From Terriglobus tenax (GTDB lineage: Bacteria; Acidobacteriota; Terriglobia; Terriglobales; Acidobacteriaceae): a stretch of DNA of 64,000 bases. The stretch covers positions 992,001 to 1,056,000 of the forward strand of contig NZ_JAGSYA010000004.1 in the NCBI RefSeq assembly GCF_025685395.1. The letters run 5' to 3'. The number at the start of each line of letters is the position of its first letter. Position 1 is the first letter of the stretch. The notes below the pieces were generated by a model. It was not told where the DNA came from. It searched no databases and was given only the letters and a program-made list of their open reading frames with translations. The translations under genes and the position numbers were made by a program. Shown one piece after another: positions 46,001 through 56,514 of the stretch.

Positions 46001-46208
46001 CAAACTCACTGAAGGTCGTAACGCGGTTCTCCATCTCTTTTGCAGGCAGGCCGTTATAGGACCAGATCACCGTCACGACCGGAATGTCGATGTTCGGGAA
46101 GATGTCGGTCGGGGTTGTTGCAATTGACGAGAAACCGAGCACCAGAATAAGAATCGACGCCACGATAAATGTGTAAGGGCGGTCGAGTGCAAGGCGGACT
46201 ATCCACAT
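43044..46208 (-). CDS. RND efflux pump inner-membrane transporter
   Basis: 1054 residues, the full length of the HAE1/AcrB-MdtBC group. N-terminus 'MWIVRLALDRPYTFIVASILILVLGFSSIATTPTDIFPNIDIPVV'. TM4 carries the proton-relay aspartate pair in 'LALAIGILVDDATVTIENIHRH', which marks it as a proton-driven drug/small-molecule pump. Twelve membrane helices and two large periplasmic loops are visible. First gene of the operon with adaptor and channel; divergent from the ArsR gene, which probably represses it. The substrate is unknown. Confidence 0.95.
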   Translation of the reverse strand: MWIVRLALDRPYTFIVASILILVLGFSSIATTPTDIFPNIDIPVVTVIWSYNGLPAKEMENRVTTFSEFVMAVVNDVKAIDSQTVAGASVIKISFQPQVRIDAAMSQVGAAVNSIRFRMPPGVNPPWILRFSASTIPIIQLSLSSDTLSESQLYDYGLFRVRQQLSTVPGTLLPAPYGGVARQIMVDMDQNALNAKGITPIDVTNAINAQNVTLPSGTTKIGNREYTVSTNSSPVDALSLNNVPVKTVNGSIVYMRDIAHVRDGWGVQQNASRTDGKPGVLLSVMKTGSVSTLDIVKQIKNDVLPVSRAAAPKGLKITELFDQSLFVRASIEGVLREGLIAACLTALMILLFLGSWRSTLIIAISIPLSILSSIIVLGAMGQTMNTMTLGGLALAIGILVDDATVTIENIHRHMHGQPLREAVLVGASEIATPTFVSTLTICIVFVSVVFLTGPAKYLFTPMALAVVFAMMASYLLSRTLVPVLVNFLLGAEHEIEDDSLTATGKVSIFRRIHLRFNQGYDWFQSRYTEALRAVLRHRKVTLYASVAVMASAFVVAPFVGRDFFPSVDSGQLRLHVRAMPGTRIEATKVIFSQVEDEIRKVIPASDMELMIDNIGLSPETFNYAFGDGATVGSGDGEILIALKPDHHGSGEAYTKQLRSKLQKDFPDLTFFFQPADIVTQILNFGLPSPIDVQVQGYDPANYELAKRVRERIAGVPGLVDVHMHQVVDAPDLHLDIDRVKAAQFGLTQQDVANSLYISLSSSAAVLPNFWLDPKMGITYMVAAQTPQYRLNSINALENTPIPMHTADNRTQLLSNLATLKPAVMPLVINHHNGAPVFDIYANTQDSDLGSVAARVQKIVNEESRNLPAGTKIIVRGQVESMNEAFSRLGLGLAFAALLVYLLMVVNYQSWLDPFIIICALPGAFCGIVWALFLTQTTFNVPSLMGAIMSVGVATANSILLVTFANGLLAEGVAPGEAAIRAGYTRLRPILMTAFAMIVGMLPMALGMGEGGEQNAPLARAVIGGLSVATFATLFFVPLMFSLIHGRKTSSQEAV

Positions 46209-46257
46209 AACGGCGTCTCCATAATGCGATGACTTTTCTTGTCGCGAGTATTTTGAT

Positions 46258-46325
46258 GCGCGTCGAATTACTTGGATTCAACTTCCTGCATTGGTGGCGT
46301 TTTGTGCAAGAAACGCGTCTAATTA
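46258..46325. promoter_or_regulatory. Direct-repeat candidate operator between RND operon and arsR-type gene
   Basis: GCGCGTCGAATTA (46258-46270) and ACGCGTCTAATTA (46313-46325) match at 11 of 13 positions in the same orientation. The second copy ends three bases before the ArsR start codon at 46329. The layout would allow the regulator to bind over both its own start region and the pump promoter. Confidence 0.4.
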
Positions 46326-46328
46326 GGC

Positions 46329-46610
46329 ATGAGCAAGATGAAGGACAAAGAAGCGGCCCAGATCGCAAAAGCACTTGGAGACCCCAACCGGCTTGCTATC
46401 TATAAGCAGATCGCGCGCGGTGAAGAACTCTTTTGCGGGGAGATTTGTGAGAAGCATTCGATCTCGCCTGCGACAATCTCTCATCATCTCAAGGTGCTGT
46501 CTGAACTCGACCTCATCTCTTCACGCAAAGAGGGGCTGAATGTGTACTACCGCTCAGTTCCGGCAACCATGGCCGCCTATCAAAAATATCTTTCTGAGAT
46601 AGCTGGATAA
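46329..46610 (+). CDS. ArsR-family winged-helix regulator
   Basis: 93 residues: a complete ArsR-type winged helix ('IAKALGDPNRLAIYKQIARGEELFCGEICEKHSISPATISHHLKVLSELDLISSRKEGLNVYYRSV'). Two cysteines lie in 'FCGEIC' before the recognition helix, near the position of the ArsR metal-binding motif but not the classic ELCVCDL form, so the inducer is uncertain. Divergent from the RND operon, 120 bp apart, and hence its likely repressor. Confidence 0.9.
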   Translation: MSKMKDKEAAQIAKALGDPNRLAIYKQIARGEELFCGEICEKHSISPATISHHLKVLSELDLISSRKEGLNVYYRSVPATMAAYQKYLSEIAG

Positions 46611-46623
46611 AATTTGTCGCAAT

Positions 46624-46654
46624 ACAAAGGCCGCACGTGATGTGCGGCCTTTGT
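46624..46654. terminator. Bidirectional terminator between arsR-type gene and M1 peptidase gene
   Basis: ACAAAGGCCGCAC (46624-46636) pairs perfectly with GTGCGGCCTTTGT (46642-46654) around a 5-nt loop. It lies between two convergent genes. Confidence 0.75.
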
Positions 46655-46675
46655 GGTTCTGCTGTTCTGAAGTAA

Positions 46676-48715
46676 CTACGGCTTTGCCGTATTGTTAGCG
46701 CGATTGCCGTCTGGAATACGGTGTTCCGGGTCGATCGTCACCTCGGCGATCTTTTTCGTCGTCGGCAGAGGCATGGCATAGGTCGCCTTCTGCATCCAGG
46801 TCTCGGCAGGCAGCTTGATCTTCAGATCCGTACCGTCCTCGTACTTCACCTGAACCCACGCCGGCAGCACAAGTTGACCGTTCTGCTCAATGGTGACCTT
46901 TGCGCCTTTCGACGGATCGGACGGATCGTTGTACTTCACGTCTTTGGCGGCCATGTCCATGGTCCAGTTGTTCTCGTACCAGCCACGCCAGAAGTAGCTC
47001 AGGTCTTCACCGCCCTCACTCTCCATTGCACGGAAGAAATCAGACGGCGTGGGATGCTTGAAGGCCCAGTCCGCAATGTACTTACGGAAGGCACGATCGA
47101 AGATCTCGTGGCCCAGAATCTCTTCGCGCAGCAGGTACAGACCTTCTGCCGACTTGAAGTAGGTGATGGGGTGACGATACTTCTCGCGGATGGCGTCCGC
47201 GCGCGACAGCATGGGCGGAGCTTCCGGATCTGCAATCACCTTGGCAATTTCATCCGCCGGATATCCGCCGCCCGGAGCGTACTCTCCGTCGCGCTTCGGT
47301 CCCCAGATGCCCTTGTTGAACTGCTCTGACTCATAGATGTCGATGAAGGTGTTGAAACCTTCGTCCATCCATGCGTCGCGGCGCTCATTGGACTGCACGA
47401 TCATCGGGAACCAGGTATGACCCACTTCATGCGCGGTAACGACGAAGAGTCCCTTGCCCTTGGAGCGAATGCCATCGAAGACCATGGCCGGATATTCCAT
47501 ACCGCTGGAGAAACCTGCAACGTTGGTCATGACCGGCCAGGGGTAGGGGTACCAGTCGCGAGAAAAGTTCTCAACCGTGTCCTTGGTGTACTCCGTGGTG
47601 CGGCCCCAGCCTTCATCGCCCACCGCTTCCGCCGGATAGAAGCTCATGGAGAGAGCGTTCTTTCCGCCGGGAAGGTTCATCTTTGCAGCATCCCAAAGGA
47701 ACGAGGGCGAGGCGGAGAAGACTGCATCGCGCGTTCTGTCCATGTGGTAGTGCCAGGTCAGTGTGCCATCCTGCTTCGGACGGCTGGCGGGGTCGTGAAC
47801 CTCGTCCAGGGTACGGATAAAAACCGTCTTGTCACTGGCACGCGCCTGCTTCAGGCGATCCTGCTGTGTTTTGGTCAGCACATCGGCTTCGTTCACCAGC
47901 AAGCCTGAGCCGGCGACAAGATAGTTGGCCGGAACCGTGATGTACATGTCGTAGTTGCCGAACTCGGTATAGAACTCATTGCCCAGGAAGGGCTGCGTGT
48001 CCCAGCCGTGCAGATCGTCATACACGCACATGCGCGGATACCACTGCGCGACGTCATAGATCGGGCCGTCCTTCACGCTCTCGACCGAGGTACGACCGCC
48101 CCACTGTCCAGGCATGGTGTAGTGGTACTTGATCAGAATCTTGATGGTGGCGCCGTGCGCCAGCGGCGCTGGCAGATTGATGCGGGCACGGGTATCGCTG
48201 ATGACATACTCAGCCTTCACCGGCTTGGCACCCTTAGCGGTCGAGAGCAGTTCCATCGACTCGAAGACTGTGCCTTCGGTGTTGATGTTTTCAGGCCGCT
48301 GGCGGCTGCCGCCGGAAAATGGGCGTGAGCGAGCGTCCGCACGATACGTATTCTGCTCCACCTGCAGCCACAGGCTGTTCAGGGAACCAGCGCTGTTGTT
48401 GGTGTAGGTGATGGTCTCAACATTGGTGAGCACCTTGGAAGCGGTGTCGATGCTGGCGTGCATCTCGTAGTCCGCGGAGTTCTGCCAGTAGGTCGGCGTG
48501 GGAGCGCCATCCGCGCCACGGAAGCCACTGGGTGGCAGCGGCATCGTATACGGAGCAAACGTCTTCAGCGGGTCATACGTGGCGGAACGGCCCCCTGTAT
48601 CCGGCATCTGAGGACGACGGCCCTGTTCCTGTGGCGGCTGGGCGGCCATGGTTGCGGCAAGGGCTAAAACTGCGACTGCGGCAAGGCCGCCTCGCATGGC
48701 ACACGAATGCGTCAT
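46676..48715 (-). CDS. M1-family metallopeptidase, secreted
   Basis: About 679 residues from the ATG at 48715 (GGAGAG six bases upstream; signal THSCAMRGGLAAVAVLALAATMAAQ). The zinc motif is HEVGHTWFP with the downstream glutamate in 'DEGFNTFIDIYE', the M1 pattern HExxHx18E. An N-terminal beta-sandwich of the aminopeptidase N type precedes it ('MHASIDTASKVLTNVETITYTNNS'), and a helical domain follows. It probably trims peptides in the periplasm or outside. It is separate from the RND genes and lies downstream of pckG on the same strand with a 112-bp gap. Confidence 0.9.
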   Translation of the reverse strand: MTHSCAMRGGLAAVAVLALAATMAAQPPQEQGRRPQMPDTGGRSATYDPLKTFAPYTMPLPPSGFRGADGAPTPTYWQNSADYEMHASIDTASKVLTNVETITYTNNSAGSLNSLWLQVEQNTYRADARSRPFSGGSRQRPENINTEGTVFESMELLSTAKGAKPVKAEYVISDTRARINLPAPLAHGATIKILIKYHYTMPGQWGGRTSVESVKDGPIYDVAQWYPRMCVYDDLHGWDTQPFLGNEFYTEFGNYDMYITVPANYLVAGSGLLVNEADVLTKTQQDRLKQARASDKTVFIRTLDEVHDPASRPKQDGTLTWHYHMDRTRDAVFSASPSFLWDAAKMNLPGGKNALSMSFYPAEAVGDEGWGRTTEYTKDTVENFSRDWYPYPWPVMTNVAGFSSGMEYPAMVFDGIRSKGKGLFVVTAHEVGHTWFPMIVQSNERRDAWMDEGFNTFIDIYESEQFNKGIWGPKRDGEYAPGGGYPADEIAKVIADPEAPPMLSRADAIREKYRHPITYFKSAEGLYLLREEILGHEIFDRAFRKYIADWAFKHPTPSDFFRAMESEGGEDLSYFWRGWYENNWTMDMAAKDVKYNDPSDPSKGAKVTIEQNGQLVLPAWVQVKYEDGTDLKIKLPAETWMQKATYAMPLPTTKKIAEVTIDPEHRIPDGNRANNTAKP

Positions 48716-48827
48716 GAATCTCTCCTGCAAACAACTGAATTCGGCTGTGCCTTGTATCAGAACAGGCGGGCACATGCTTCCGCAAGTGCCCGCCTGTTCC
48801 ATGCCCGATTTCCGTTGATTTACAGCC

Positions 48828-50648
48828 CTACATTCTGCAGATGAGTAGTTCTCTTTCGTAGATCATTTCCGGGGGGAGGTGGTCATGGAGGAGGAGGAAG
48901 AGTTGTTCGTGTCCCATGACCTCCTCGGTCCAGGCCTGGTGGTTGACCTCCTGCAGTTGGTCGAACTGGGTTTTGCTGAACTCCAGGCCTTCCCAGTGCA
49001 TGTCGTCGTAGCGCGGGGTCCAGCCGATGGGGGTTTCGTCGCTGCCTACCTTGCCTGTTGCACGGTCAACGATCCACTTCAGAACGCGCATGTTCTGGCT
49101 GAAGCCGGGCCACAGGAACCTGCCCTGTTCATCCTTGCGGAACCAGTTCACGTGGAAGATCCTCGGCGTCCGCTTCAGCTTCTTCTGCATGCGCAGCCAG
49201 TGACGGAAGTAGTCGCCCATGTGGTAGCCGCAGAACGGAAGCATCGCCATCGGGTCGCGGCGCACCACGCCCAGCTTGCCCGCCGCGGCGGCCGTCATCT
49301 CCGAGCCCATCGTCGCTCCGGCGTAGACTCCGCTGGACCAGTTGAAGGCCTGGTACACCAGCGGCATCGTCGTTGCCCTGCGGCCGCCGAAGATGATGGC
49401 CGCGATGGGCACGCCCGCGGGGTCTTCCCATGCCGGGTCGATCGACGGGCACTGCGATGCGGGCGCGGTAAAGCGGCCGTTGGGATGTGCCGCAGGTGTT
49501 GAGGACGCGGGCGTCCATGGCTTGCCCTGCCAGTCCAACGCTTCGGCGGGTGGCTCGTCCGTCATGCCTTCCCACCACACGTCACCCGTTGGCACACCGT
49601 TCTTCGTGATCAACGCAACGTTGGTGAAGATGCTGTTCTTCTTGAGCGTGGCCATCGCGTTCGGGTTGGTCTTCGCGCTGGTGCCGGGTGCGACGCCGAA
49701 GAAGCCGGACTCAGGGTTGATGGCGCGAAGATGGCCCGTCGCATCAGGCTTGATCCACGCGATGTCGTCGCCCACCGTCCACACCTTCCAGCCATCGAAG
49801 CCCTTCGGAGGGATGAGCATGGCGAAGTTGGTCTTGCCGCAGGCCGAGGGGAAGGCCGCGGCCACGTAGGTCTTTTCGCCTTCGGGAGACTCGACGCCGA
49901 GGAGGAGCATGTGCTCGGCCATCCAGCCTTCATCGCGCGCGATGTTCGAGGCGATGCGCAGGGCGAAGCACTTCTTGCCCAGAAGAGCGTTGCCGCCGTA
50001 GCCGGAGCCGTAGCTCCAGATCTCGCGCGTCTCCGGGAAGTGAACGATGTACTTGGTCTCGTTCTGCGGCCACGGTACATCCTGCTCGCCCGGCGCAAGC
50101 GGTGCGCCCACGCTATGCATGCACGGCACCACGCGCTTGAGGTCCTTGTCGATCTCCGCGAAGACTGGCTTGCCGATGCGCGCCATGATGCGCATGTTCA
50201 CCACCGCATACGCTGAGTCGGTCAGCTGCACGCCGATCTGCGAGAACGGAGATCCGATGGGGCCCATCGAGTACGGCAGAACATACATCGTGCGGCCCTT
50301 CATCGAGCCGCGGAAAAGCGACTTCAGCTTCTTGCGCATCACGAAGGGGTCTTTCCAGTTGTTGGTCGGGCCGGCGTTGTCCTTCGACAAGGAGCAGATG
50401 AAGGTGCGGTCTTCAACACGCGCTACGTCGCTGGCAGAAGACCGCGCGTAGAAGCAGCCAGGCCAGCGCTCCTCATTCAACTTCAAGAACGTCCCCGCAG
50501 AGACCAACTCCCCGCACAGACGGTCATACTCCTCCTGAGATCCATCCACCCAGTGAATCCCATCAGGCTGACACAAATCCACCATCTTCTCCACCCAACG
50601 GATCAAATGACGGTTGTGGGTCGGGATCTCGGTCGTATGGTGCTGCAT
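48828..50648 (-). CDS. pckG: Phosphoenolpyruvate carboxykinase (GTP)
   Basis: 606 residues, full length for GTP-type PEPCK. The kinase-1a P-loop is '[16 protein letters not shown]', with Mn/Mg-site and GTP-side segments '[21 protein letters not shown]' and '[22 protein letters not shown]'. GAGG precedes the ATG by five bases. It follows garD by 29 bp on the same strand, so it may be expressed with the aldarate operon and feed 2-oxoglutarate-derived oxaloacetate to PEP. Its first 216 coding-side bases (50414-50629) are identical to the partial copy at the start of the window. Confidence 0.95.
   Translation of the reverse strand: MQHHTTEIPTHNRHLIRWVEKMVDLCQPDGIHWVDGSQEEYDRLCGELVSAGTFLKLNEERWPGCFYARSSASDVARVEDRTFICSLSKDNAGPTNNWKDPFVMRKKLKSLFRGSMKGRTMYVLPYSMGPIGSPFSQIGVQLTDSAYAVVNMRIMARIGKPVFAEIDKDLKRVVPCMHSVGAPLAPGEQDVPWPQNETKYIVHFPETREIWSYGSGYGGNALLGKKCFALRIASNIARDEGWMAEHMLLLGVESPEGEKTYVAAAFPSACGKTNFAMLIPPKGFDGWKVWTVGDDIAWIKPDATGHLRAINPESGFFGVAPGTSAKTNPNAMATLKKNSIFTNVALITKNGVPTGDVWWEGMTDEPPAEALDWQGKPWTPASSTPAAHPNGRFTAPASQCPSIDPAWEDPAGVPIAAIIFGGRRATTMPLVYQAFNWSSGVYAGATMGSEMTAAAAGKLGVVRRDPMAMLPFCGYHMGDYFRHWLRMQKKLKRTPRIFHVNWFRKDEQGRFLWPGFSQNMRVLKWIVDRATGKVGSDETPIGWTPRYDDMHWEGLEFSKTQFDQLQEVNHQAWTEEVMGHEQLFLLLHDHLPPEMIYERELLICRM
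50414..50629. repeat. 216-bp exact repeat of window positions 1-216
   Basis: Every base of 1-216 matches 50414-50629 in the same orientation. The match is open-ended at the window's left edge and stops at a codon boundary region near the start of both pckG reading frames. Confidence 0.95.
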
Positions 50649-50677
50649 CGTTCCTCGCTGTCCACGTGCGGTGCGTT

Positions 50678-52225
50678 CTAGGTCACAGGCCCGGGGTTGA
50701 ACAACGCGTATTCGTTGTGCAATCCCCAGCGGTCCGCCCAGGTCGTCTGCTCTCCGCTCGCAACCTTAAGGATAAGCCGAAAAATCTCCCAACCCACATC
50801 CTCAATGGTTGCATCGCCGGTAGCAATCTTACCTGCATTCACATCAATCAGGTCATGCCAGCGCTCTGCCAGGGAAGTGCGCGTGGCCACCTTGATAACC
50901 GGGGCCATTGCCAAACCATACGGTGTGCCACGCCCCGTGGTGAATACATGCATATTCATGGAAGCAGCAAGCTGCAGGGTGCCGCAAATAAAATCACTCG
51001 CGGGTGTCGCAGCAAACACCAATCCCTTGGTGGTCACACGCTCACCCGGACCCGTGACAGCCACCAGAGGACTGGTGCCCGCCTTGGCAACCGAGCCAAG
51101 CGCCTTCTCCACGATATTGGCGAGCCCGCCCTTCTTGTTGCCCGGCGAAGGATTCGCGCTGCGATCGACATGGTCCTGCGCAAGATAATTGTCATACCAG
51201 GCCATCTCGCGGATCAGGTCACGTGCAACCTGCTCATTAGCAGCACGCGCAGTCAGCAGGTGCACGGCATCACGCACCTCGGTCACTTCAGAAAACATCA
51301 CCGTTGCACCGGCACGCACCAGCAGGTCCGCAGCAAAGCCAAGTGCCGGATTCGCCGTTACCCCCGAAAAGGCGTCGCTGCCGCCACACTGCATGCCAAC
51401 GATGAGGTCAGACGCGGGGCAGGTGACACGCTTACGCTGGTTCAGCCGCTGCAGACGCTTCTCGGCCATCTCCATCAGTGCAGAGATCATCGCCTCAAAG
51501 CCGACGTGCTCCTCGTCCTGCAGACGGATGACATAGGACTCCTGCTGCAGGATGGGAAGTGTACTCGATGGAAGCATCTGCACGGGCTGCATCTTCTCGC
51601 AACCAAGGCTGGCCACCATCGGGTCACCACCGAGGTTCGGGTTCAGGCTGAGGTTACGCAGCGTTCGAATAGGAATTTCAGCGCCAGGAGCGTTGATGGC
51701 GACGCCGCAGCCGTAGTTATGCGTGATGGCGATGACGTCATCGACGTTGGGATACCTCGGCAGAAGCTCCTGCTTGATGCGGCGAACGGCGTAGTCCACC
51801 GTGCCAGCCACACACTGCACCGTTGTGCTGATGCCGAGAATGTTGCGCGTACCCACGGTGCCGTCAGCATTGCGATAGCCCTGGAAGGTATAGCCCTCAA
51901 GCGGCGGCAGCGCAGCAGGCGTTTCCGTTGCCAGAGGCAGAGCGTCCAACGCCGGCGGCGGCGGCGAGGTCAAAGCGTCTTCCGCCACCCACCCACCCTG
52001 CGGAATCGCGCGCGATGCGTAGCCGATGATCGATCCATAGCGGATCACGGCGTCCCCGGGCTGCAGGGCGACCAGTGCCACCTTGTGCGCCTCGGGCACC
52101 GTCTCCTGCAGAATGAGTCCCGACGGAAATTGCGTGCCTGCGGGCAGGCCGCCGGGATTCACGATAATGGCGACGTTATCCTGCGGTTGAAGCTTGACGT
52201 ATCGCGGTTCACTGGCGGAACTCAT
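50678..52225 (-). CDS. garD: Galactarate dehydratase (UxaA/GarD family)
   Basis: 515 residues from the ATG at 52225, which overlaps the preceding stop by four bases (ATGA). Length is close to E. coli GarD (about 520). An N-terminal SAF-like domain ('[21 protein letters not shown]...[14 protein letters not shown]') is followed by the C-terminal dehydratase domain ('[17 protein letters not shown]', '[10 protein letters not shown]', '[19 protein letters not shown]', '[18 protein letters not shown]'). It converts D-galactarate to 5-dehydro-4-deoxyglucarate, the shared intermediate with glucarate. An altronate dehydratase is the alternative reading of the family; the operon (gudD, gudP, kdgD) favours galactarate. 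Confidence 0.85.
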   Translation of the reverse strand: MSSASEPRYVKLQPQDNVAIIVNPGGLPAGTQFPSGLILQETVPEAHKVALVALQPGDAVIRYGSIIGYASRAIPQGGWVAEDALTSPPPPALDALPLATETPAALPPLEGYTFQGYRNADGTVGTRNILGISTTVQCVAGTVDYAVRRIKQELLPRYPNVDDVIAITHNYGCGVAINAPGAEIPIRTLRNLSLNPNLGGDPMVASLGCEKMQPVQMLPSSTLPILQQESYVIRLQDEEHVGFEAMISALMEMAEKRLQRLNQRKRVTCPASDLIVGMQCGGSDAFSGVTANPALGFAADLLVRAGATVMFSEVTEVRDAVHLLTARAANEQVARDLIREMAWYDNYLAQDHVDRSANPSPGNKKGGLANIVEKALGSVAKAGTSPLVAVTGPGERVTTKGLVFAATPASDFICGTLQLAASMNMHVFTTGRGTPYGLAMAPVIKVATRTSLAERWHDLIDVNAGKIATGDATIEDVGWEIFRLILKVASGEQTTWADRWGLHNEYALFNPGPVT

Positions 52226-53802
52226 CGCTGCTCCACCTTGCCATCGCGAAGACGCCAAAGGCCAAGTGAGTTGGCATCGTCCAGTTCCGCGGGAAGAAGC
52301 TCTGCCGGGAAGTTCTGATAACAGACCGGGCGAAGGAAGCGGTCGATCGCCGTGGCTCCGACAGAGGTCGTGCGGTCGTTGCTGGTTGCCGGGAATGGGC
52401 CTCCATGCACCATGGCAAAAGAGACTTCAACACCGGTCGGAAAGCCATTCACGAGCAGACGGCCTGCCTTCTTTTCCAGCACGGGAACAAGCTGCTTTGC
52501 GAACGCAGTGTCCGCCGCGGTCATATGGAGAGTCGCGGTGAGCTGGCCTTCAAACGAAGCGGCCAGCGAAAGCATCTCCTCTTCACTCTCGCAGGCAATC
52601 AGAATGGATGATGGCCCAAAGAGCTCTTCGGTGAGATGGCGGTCTTTCAGTATCTCTGCTGCTTTGGTCTGGAAGAGTGCGGGTACGCCGGCACATGGGG
52701 CATCGGTCGCATGGCCGCGCGCGGTTGTTTTGACGGAGGCATGCGAAGCAAGATCGCTGACGCCTTTCTCGTAGGCCGCATGAATCCCCTGATTCAACAT
52801 GGGCGTTGCGGACTTGGCGCTCATCTTCTCCGCGGCAAGCTGTGCGAAGCTGTCAAACCCGGCACCCGCAAAACCGAAGACCAGGCCGGGCTGCGTACAG
52901 AACTGACCGGTACCTAGCGTGGCAGAGTCCGCAAATCCCTGCGCCAGCGCGGCAATATCTCCCTGGAGTGCTCCGGGCAGCAGGAAGACCGGATTCACGC
53001 TGCTCATCTCCGCGTAGACCGGTACGGGCACAGGACGCTTTGCGGCGATGGCTGCAAGCGCAAGGCCTCCGCGGCGGCTGCCGGTAAAGGCGACGGCAGC
53101 AATTGCCGGATGCGCTGCGAGCGCCTCACCCACGGCGTTGTCCGTACCTCCAACCATGGCAAACACGCCTGCGGGCAGATTGCATGCAGCAACCGCTTTC
53201 TGGATCGCACGGCCGACAAGCTCCGAGGTTCCGGGATGCGAGGGATGCGCCTTCGCGACAACAGGACATCCGGCAGCGAGCGCCGATGCGGTGTCTCCCC
53301 CGGCAACGGAGAAGGCAAGCGGGAAGTTGCTGGCGCCGAAGACTCCTACGGGACCAAGCGGGATTTTGCGCAGGCGAAGATCGGGACGCGGCAGCGGCGC
53401 GCGGTCCGGCAACGCCGAATCAAGAATGGGCGAAAGCCAAAGCCCCTGCCGCACCACCTGCGCGAACATGCGCAACTGGCCGACGGTGCGACCGCGCTCG
53501 CCTTCAATGCGAGGACGCGGCAGACCACTCTCTGCCACGGTGCGTTCCACCAATTCATCGCCAAGGTCGAGGATCGCCTGTGCGATGGCTTCCAGAAACT
53601 GCGCACGCTGCTCGAGAGTCGTGCCGCGGTAGGCGTCAAAGGCCTGCGCCGCCAGTATGCAGGCATCGTTCACCTGCTTGGCCGTCGCACCGTGGAAGGC
53701 AGGTTCCAACGTCTGTCCTGTTGCCGGGTTCCATGCAGAGAATGCCTGCCCCTTACCTGCAACTGCGTTTCCACCAATCAGAATCTCGCCCGTAATCGAC
53801 AT
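52222..53802 (-). CDS. 2-oxoglutarate semialdehyde dehydrogenase (NAD(P)+)
   Basis: 526 residues from the ATG at 53802 (AGGAGAGGG upstream). Aldehyde dehydrogenase superfamily of the alpha-ketoglutaric semialdehyde type: '[46 protein letters not shown]', '[10 protein letters not shown]', catalytic Cys in '[13 protein letters not shown]', and '[15 protein letters not shown]'. It oxidises 2,5-dioxopentanoate, the KdgD product, to 2-oxoglutarate. It lies between gudD (19-bp gap) and garD (4-bp overlap) in the aldarate operon, as expected. Confidence 0.9.
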   Translation of the reverse strand: MSITGEILIGGNAVAGKGQAFSAWNPATGQTLEPAFHGATAKQVNDACILAAQAFDAYRGTTLEQRAQFLEAIAQAILDLGDELVERTVAESGLPRPRIEGERGRTVGQLRMFAQVVRQGLWLSPILDSALPDRAPLPRPDLRLRKIPLGPVGVFGASNFPLAFSVAGGDTASALAAGCPVVAKAHPSHPGTSELVGRAIQKAVAACNLPAGVFAMVGGTDNAVGEALAAHPAIAAVAFTGSRRGGLALAAIAAKRPVPVPVYAEMSSVNPVFLLPGALQGDIAALAQGFADSATLGTGQFCTQPGLVFGFAGAGFDSFAQLAAEKMSAKSATPMLNQGIHAAYEKGVSDLASHASVKTTARGHATDAPCAGVPALFQTKAAEILKDRHLTEELFGPSSILIACESEEEMLSLAASFEGQLTATLHMTAADTAFAKQLVPVLEKKAGRLLVNGFPTGVEVSFAMVHGGPFPATSNDRTTSVGATAIDRFLRPVCYQNFPAELLPAELDDANSLGLWRLRDGKVEQR

Positions 53803-53821
53803 ACGTAATTTCCCTCTCCTG

Positions 53822-55159
53822 TTATCGTGCCACGCGCGGCACCAGACATGGGCGCTTTGGGTCAAAGCTCCAGCCGGGCATCAGGCATTGCATGCCCAGT
53901 GCGTCATCGCGCCCGCCCAGTCCAAGGCTCTTGTAGGCAGCATGTGCGGCCTCAACCTGTTCCCAGTCAAGCTCCACACCAAGCCCCGGCATCTTCGGCA
54001 CCGTGATCTCACCTTCCACAATGCGGAAGGGCTCTTTTGTCAGCCGTTGACCATCCTGCCATATCCAGTGCGTGTCGATGGCCGTCACCTTGCCGGGCGC
54101 CGCCGCGGCGACATGCGTGAACATCGCCAGGGAGACATCGAAATGATTGTTCGAGTGCGATCCCCAGGTTAAACCCCAGTCTCGGCAGAACTGCGCCACA
54201 CGCACAGAACCCTGCATCGTCCAGAAGTGCGGATCGGCCAGCGGAATATCGACAGCCTTTAGCTGCGCGGCATGTTTCAACTGCCGCCAGTCGGTAGCAA
54301 TCATGTTCGTCGCCGTCGGCAGGCCGGTGGCGGCGCGAAACTCCGCCATGATCTCGCGGCCGGAGAAACCTTTCTCCGCTCCACAGGGGTCTTCCGCATA
54401 GGCCAGCACGCCCTGCCTGCCGGTACACAAGCGCACCGCTTCCTCCAGCGACCATGCTCCGTTGGGGTCCAGCGTGATACGCGCCTTCGGGAAACGCTCG
54501 GCCAGGGCAATGATAGCTTCCATTTCGGCTGCGCCTTCCAACACGCCGCCCTTCAGTTTGAAGTCGTTGAAGCCATACCGTGCATGCGCGGCTTCGGCCA
54601 GCCGCACCACTGACTCCGGCGTAAGCGCCTCTTCATTGCGAAGGCGGCACCATGCATCGTCAGCATCTGCCTCGCTGCGATATCCAGCATCGCTGCGGTT
54701 GCGGTCGCCGATGAAGAACAAGTAGCCCAGCGCCTCCACCTTCTCACGCTGCTGGCCTTCGCCAAGCAGGGCCGCAACGGGCAGACCGACGAACTGGCCC
54801 AGCAGATCCAGCATGGCCGACTCAATGGCCGTGACCGCGTGCACCGTCGTCCGCAGATCAAAGGTCTGCTGGCCACGGCCCTCCTTGTCCAGATCGGCAA
54901 AGGCAGCATGCACCTCCTGCAGCACGCTCTGGTAGTGCGCCAGTTGACGATCCACGACCAGCGGCGCAGCCTGCTCCAGCACAGAGCGGATCTTCTCCCC
55001 GCCGGGAACCTCGCCGACGCCGGTCTTGCCGTCGGTATCCGTCAACACCAGAAGGTTGCGCGTGAAGTAGGGCGCGTGCGCTCCACTCAGGTTCAGCAGC
55101 ATGCTGTCCTGCCCGGCGACAGGAATCACGCGCATGGTTTGAATCTTGGGGCTCGACAT
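53822..55159 (-). CDS. gudD: Glucarate dehydratase (enolase superfamily)
   Basis: 445 residues. It forms 5-dehydro-4-deoxyglucarate from D-glucarate. Enolase-superfamily residues at the expected places: K203 in 'FKLKGG', metal ligands D231, E256 and N285 ('TLDPNGAW', 'AYAEDPCG', 'ATNMIATD'), and H335 in '[12 protein letters not shown]', the His-Asp dyad base. Its start overlaps the transporter stop by one base (TGATG), so translation is probably coupled. Confidence 0.95.
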   Translation of the reverse strand: MSSPKIQTMRVIPVAGQDSMLLNLSGAHAPYFTRNLLVLTDTDGKTGVGEVPGGEKIRSVLEQAAPLVVDRQLAHYQSVLQEVHAAFADLDKEGRGQQTFDLRTTVHAVTAIESAMLDLLGQFVGLPVAALLGEGQQREKVEALGYLFFIGDRNRSDAGYRSEADADDAWCRLRNEEALTPESVVRLAEAAHARYGFNDFKLKGGVLEGAAEMEAIIALAERFPKARITLDPNGAWSLEEAVRLCTGRQGVLAYAEDPCGAEKGFSGREIMAEFRAATGLPTATNMIATDWRQLKHAAQLKAVDIPLADPHFWTMQGSVRVAQFCRDWGLTWGSHSNNHFDVSLAMFTHVAAAAPGKVTAIDTHWIWQDGQRLTKEPFRIVEGEITVPKMPGLGVELDWEQVEAAHAAYKSLGLGGRDDALGMQCLMPGWSFDPKRPCLVPRVAR

Positions 55160-56490
55160 CAGGCCACCTGCTCCTTCGTTGCAAATTCGACACGATGGAT
55201 GCGACCCACCAGCGGAAGATACGCCACAATGGCGGCCAGCGCCGTGAATCCGACAAAGACCAGCGCCAGGTTGAACGACCCTGTCCTCTGCACAATGAAT
55301 CCGATAATGATCGGCGTAGTGATCCCTGCAAGGTTACCAATCAGGTTGAACAGCCCGCCGTTGATCCCGATCATGTTGCGCGGTGACACGTCGGAGATGA
55401 CCGTCCATCCCAGCGCACCGAAGCCCTTGCCGAAGAAGGCCAGCGACATGAGCAGAATCACCAGCGTCTGAGTGGAGACATAGTTGCAGCCGATCATCGT
55501 CATCGACAGGGCCATGCCCGCGACAATCGGCACCTTGCGCGCCACGGAGAGGGACTTGCCGCTCTTCAACAGCTTGTCCGAGACAATGCCACCGAAGACT
55601 CCGCCGATGGAGCCGCATAGGGCAGGCACCGCCACCAGCAGGCCCGTCTTCGCAATGGAGATATGCCGTGCCTGGTTCAGATATACCGGAAACCATGTCA
55701 GGAAGAACCATGTCAGCGTGGTAATGCAGTACTGGCCGATGTAGATGCCCACCAGCATGCGGTTGCTCAGCAGCATACGCACAGCCGACCATGTGAGCTG
55801 GTTCGGATGGGCTCCCCGGGCAAGGTTCTGGTCCATGTTCGCCAGGCCTCCACCCTGCTCAATGTGGCTGATCTCCGCGTCGGAGATATGGGGGTGCGAC
55901 TTCACACCATAGATTACGCGGAACCAGACCACGCTTAACATCAGGCTGACCACGCCGCCCAGCCAGAAGCAGGCCATCCATCCATAACGATGCACCAGCC
56001 AGCCCATGACAGGCCCAAACAACACCAGTGCAAAGTACTGCGATGAGTTGAAGATCGCCGAGGCGCGGCCACGCTCGGCCGTGGGAAACCATGCGGCGAC
56101 GATGCGTCCGTTGCCGGGAAAGACCGGTGACTGTGCCAGCCCCGACAGCAACCGCACCACGAACAGCAGAGCAAAACCCCAGGCCACGGGCGCAAATCCG
56201 ATACACCCCGCGATCAGCGCCAGGATAGACCACGCGACGATGCTCAGGCCATAGACCTTCTTGGAGCCGTAGCGATCCAGCAGACCACCCGCCGGAAGCT
56301 GCGCCACAACATAGGCCCAGCTGAAACCGGAGAAGAGATATCCCAGTTTCAGCGGGGTCAGTCCAAGCTTGTGCGAGAGATCGCCTCCCACGATGGAGAG
56401 GACAACGCGGTCACCGTAGCTGAAGCAGCTTGCGGTAAACAGCATGAAGACGATGAGAAAACGGATATGAGACTGTTCTTTCGCTGCCAT
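55159..56490 (-). CDS. gudP: MFS transporter for glucarate/galactarate
   Basis: 443 residues with about 12 membrane segments, of the anion:cation symporter/hexuronate type ('[28 protein letters not shown]', '[20 protein letters not shown]', '[29 protein letters not shown]', '[19 protein letters not shown]'). The last motif set is typical of GudP/GarP/ExuT proteins. It lies between kdgD (24-bp gap) and gudD. It would import the aldarates across the inner membrane. Confidence 0.9.
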   Translation of the reverse strand: MAAKEQSHIRFLIVFMLFTASCFSYGDRVVLSIVGGDLSHKLGLTPLKLGYLFSGFSWAYVVAQLPAGGLLDRYGSKKVYGLSIVAWSILALIAGCIGFAPVAWGFALLFVVRLLSGLAQSPVFPGNGRIVAAWFPTAERGRASAIFNSSQYFALVLFGPVMGWLVHRYGWMACFWLGGVVSLMLSVVWFRVIYGVKSHPHISDAEISHIEQGGGLANMDQNLARGAHPNQLTWSAVRMLLSNRMLVGIYIGQYCITTLTWFFLTWFPVYLNQARHISIAKTGLLVAVPALCGSIGGVFGGIVSDKLLKSGKSLSVARKVPIVAGMALSMTMIGCNYVSTQTLVILLMSLAFFGKGFGALGWTVISDVSPRNMIGINGGLFNLIGNLAGITTPIIIGFIVQRTGSFNLALVFVGFTALAAIVAYLPLVGRIHRVEFATKEQVA

Positions 56491-56514
56491 TCCGAACCAC
56501 CCCTGACCGCTCGC

